6,520 nt of DNA from a bacterium SM23_31 (GTDB lineage: Bacteria; SM23-31), in the NCBI GenBank assembly GCA_001304035.1, contig LJUD01000215.1, forward strand, positions 1 to 6,520. Reading direction: 5' to 3'. The notes below the pieces were generated by a model. That model worked only from the letters and a program-made list of their open reading frames with translations. It made no database searches and was not told where the DNA came from. Within the stretch, counting starts at the first letter, position 1; every line of letters begins with the position of its first letter. Position numbers and translations under genes: made by a program. Positions 5,790-6,520 of this stretch are shown here, piece by piece.

Positions 5790-6170
5790 ATGGAAAATTC
5801 TACTATGAAGAAATGCCCGTACTGTGCGGAAATGATCAAATTTGAAGCGATCAAGTGCCGTTACTGCTGCACTAATTTGTCAACTAAGGAATCAAATAAA
5901 AACGCTGAAGACTGGCAAAGGGTCGACAAAGGAAAGAAAATTGCCGGGATTTGCACAGGAATTGCGAAAAAATTCAATGTACCCACATTAATTTTGCCTT
6001 TGAGACTTTTCTTCACAATCACTACCGTTATCTATGGTTTCGGATTGTTTTTATATATACTTTTGTGGATATTAATGGAAAAGCCCACGGATGATACGGA
6101 GGCGCCGGTCAGCTCAAAATATTCTACACCCAGCGGTGAAAAAAATGAGACGCCCGAGACCGAAAAGTAA
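5790..6170 (+). CDS. Zinc-ribbon and PspC-domain membrane protein
   Basis: The 126-aa protein starts with a zinc ribbon: CPYC (9-12) and CRYCC (23-27), with IKFEAIK between. A PspC domain follows at about 45-97: KGKKIAGICTGIAKKFNVP, then a hydrophobic stretch (68-96) ending in GFGLFLYILLWILME. PspC proteins belong to phage-shock envelope-stress systems and sense or help maintain inner-membrane integrity; zinc-ribbon fusions are known in several bacterial lineages. The C-terminal 28 residues are polar and probably disordered. An AAGGAG ribosome site (5774-5779) lies 10 nt before ATG at 5790. It follows the probable anti-sigma gene by 106 nt on the same strand. No clear separate promoter was found in that gap, so it may be the third gene of the sigma operon. 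This supports a membrane-stress role for the block, but no pspA or pspB is in the window. Confidence 0.9.
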   Translation: MENSTMKKCPYCAEMIKFEAIKCRYCCTNLSTKESNKNAEDWQRVDKGKKIAGICTGIAKKFNVPTLILPLRLFFTITTVIYGFGLFLYILLWILMEKPTDDTEAPVSSKYSTPSGEKNETPETEK

Positions 6171-6219
6171 TCTGAAGATGAACAGGCTGTTTTTTTATTG
6201 TGCCTGTATATGCAGCTTT

Positions 6220-6260
6220 TGTCGTGAAGCCGGGCAATTATTCGCTGAATATTCACGACA
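6220..6260. repeat. 9-bp perfect inverted repeat with 23-nt interval
   Basis: TGTCGTGAA (6220-6228) and TTCACGACA (6252-6260) are exact reverse complements. The interval contains a smaller ATTC/GAAT pair with a 3-nt loop. No T-run follows, so it is not a classical terminator. It could be a stabilising 3' hairpin of the upstream mRNA or a protein-binding site. Confidence 0.6.
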
Positions 6261-6331
6261 CGGTTCATCAAACGACCGCGTTCAATAGTTTTGAGTGGTA
6301 ATAAATAGTTATAAATTATTAACAGGATTTC

Positions 6332-6347
6332 ATAAAAGTACTTTTAT
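6332..6347. repeat. Perfect 16-bp palindrome
   Basis: ATAAAAGTACTTTTAT equals its own reverse complement over all 16 positions, with no central gap. This is the form expected for a homodimeric repressor operator, but the sequence is mostly A/T and no regulator gene is adjacent. The role is unknown. Confidence 0.5.
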
Positions 6348-6412
6348 TGAATTTATCAAAACCTTACGTAACAAAAAAACCAAAGAACATGTCTGAACCG
6401 CTGATAACCATG

Positions 6413-6429
6413 ATCCCGCTGAGCGGGAT
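6413..6429. repeat. Compact GC-rich hairpin
   Basis: ATCCCGC and GCGGGAT pair around a TGA loop (7-bp stem). It stands out in an AT-rich spacer. No T-tract follows on either strand within a few bases, so it is not a good intrinsic terminator. It may be a copy of an extragenic repeat or the 3' hairpin of an unseen small RNA. Confidence 0.5.
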
Positions 6430-6520
6430 TGACCACAGGCATGCATAAGCCGGATTAACTTAAATTTTTTAGAATTTCCCGATATTATCCTATCAATAAT
6501 AAATCGCATTAAAGAGCAGT

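Larger units (their letters stand above)
6171..6520. other. Intergenic region with inverted repeats, no supported gene
   Basis: These 350 bp follow the PspC-domain gene up to the window edge. The short reading frames on both strands show no family motif, ribosome site or composition suggesting a gene. Visible structure includes ACAGGC/GCCTGT (6182-6187, 6202-6207) around a loop with a T7 run, which might weakly end the operon but has no T-tract after it. It also includes the three inverted repeats listed separately. The last 70 bp are AT-rich, and the next gene must lie outside. Confidence 0.65.

Noticed and set aside
6032..6288. Reading frames of 79 codons (minus) and 65 codons (plus) around the end of the PspC gene
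   Set aside because: Both overlap the PspC coding sequence in other frames and show no ribosome site or protein family motif.

Overview
The window joins two unrelated gene blocks across an AT-rich intergenic stretch. The left two thirds (1-4298) hold a type II-C CRISPR-Cas locus. The right third (4299-6520) holds a small extracytoplasmic-function (ECF) sigma factor operon that looks like envelope-stress signalling. The host is a bacterium of moderate-to-low GC with very AT-rich spacers. The compact Cas9 of II-C type, the ECF sigma factor and the zinc-ribbon/PspC protein do not fix a phylum. The Cas9 N-terminus (GLDIGANSIGWAL, then GVRVF-EGV) recalls II-C Cas9s of environmental and candidate-phylum bacteria, but this is only an impression.

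CRISPR block, minus strand: cas9 (995 aa, all RuvC and HNH catalytic residues present), then cas1 (281 aa), then cas2 (cut by the left edge after 102 codons). The genes overlap: cas1 starts 8 nt before the cas9 stop codon ends, and the preferred cas2 start lies 10 nt inside cas1, so translation is probably coupled. There is no cas4, csn2 or other fourth cas gene between them. Immediately upstream of cas9, on the opposite strand, lies a convincing tracrRNA gene (about 4190-4298). It has an AT-rich anti-repeat ending in ACAATAAG, a hairpin with a cUUCGg tetraloop, a short AGGC/GCCT hairpin and a CCCCGGC/GTCGGGG terminator with eight Ts. The CRISPR array is not in the window and is expected beyond cas2, to the left of position 1. 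The tracrRNA and cas9 promoters appear to overlap back to back around 4157-4201.

Sigma block, plus strand: an ECF sigma factor (195 aa, TTG start), a 124-aa two-helix membrane protein 10 nt downstream that is probably its anti-sigma factor although it has no zinc motif, and, after a 106-nt gap with its own strong ribosome site, a 126-aa protein with an N-terminal zinc ribbon and a PspC domain. Upstream of the sigma gene there is a near-consensus ECF promoter (TGAACC-N16-CGTC), which suggests autoregulation. The leader of about 110 nt can fold so that the ribosome-binding site is paired. A possible housekeeping promoter (TATAAT at 4529) lies further upstream.

The final 350 bp carry no gene I can support, but hold several inverted repeats: a 9-bp pair with a 23-nt interval, a perfect 16-bp palindrome and a tight 7-bp hairpin.
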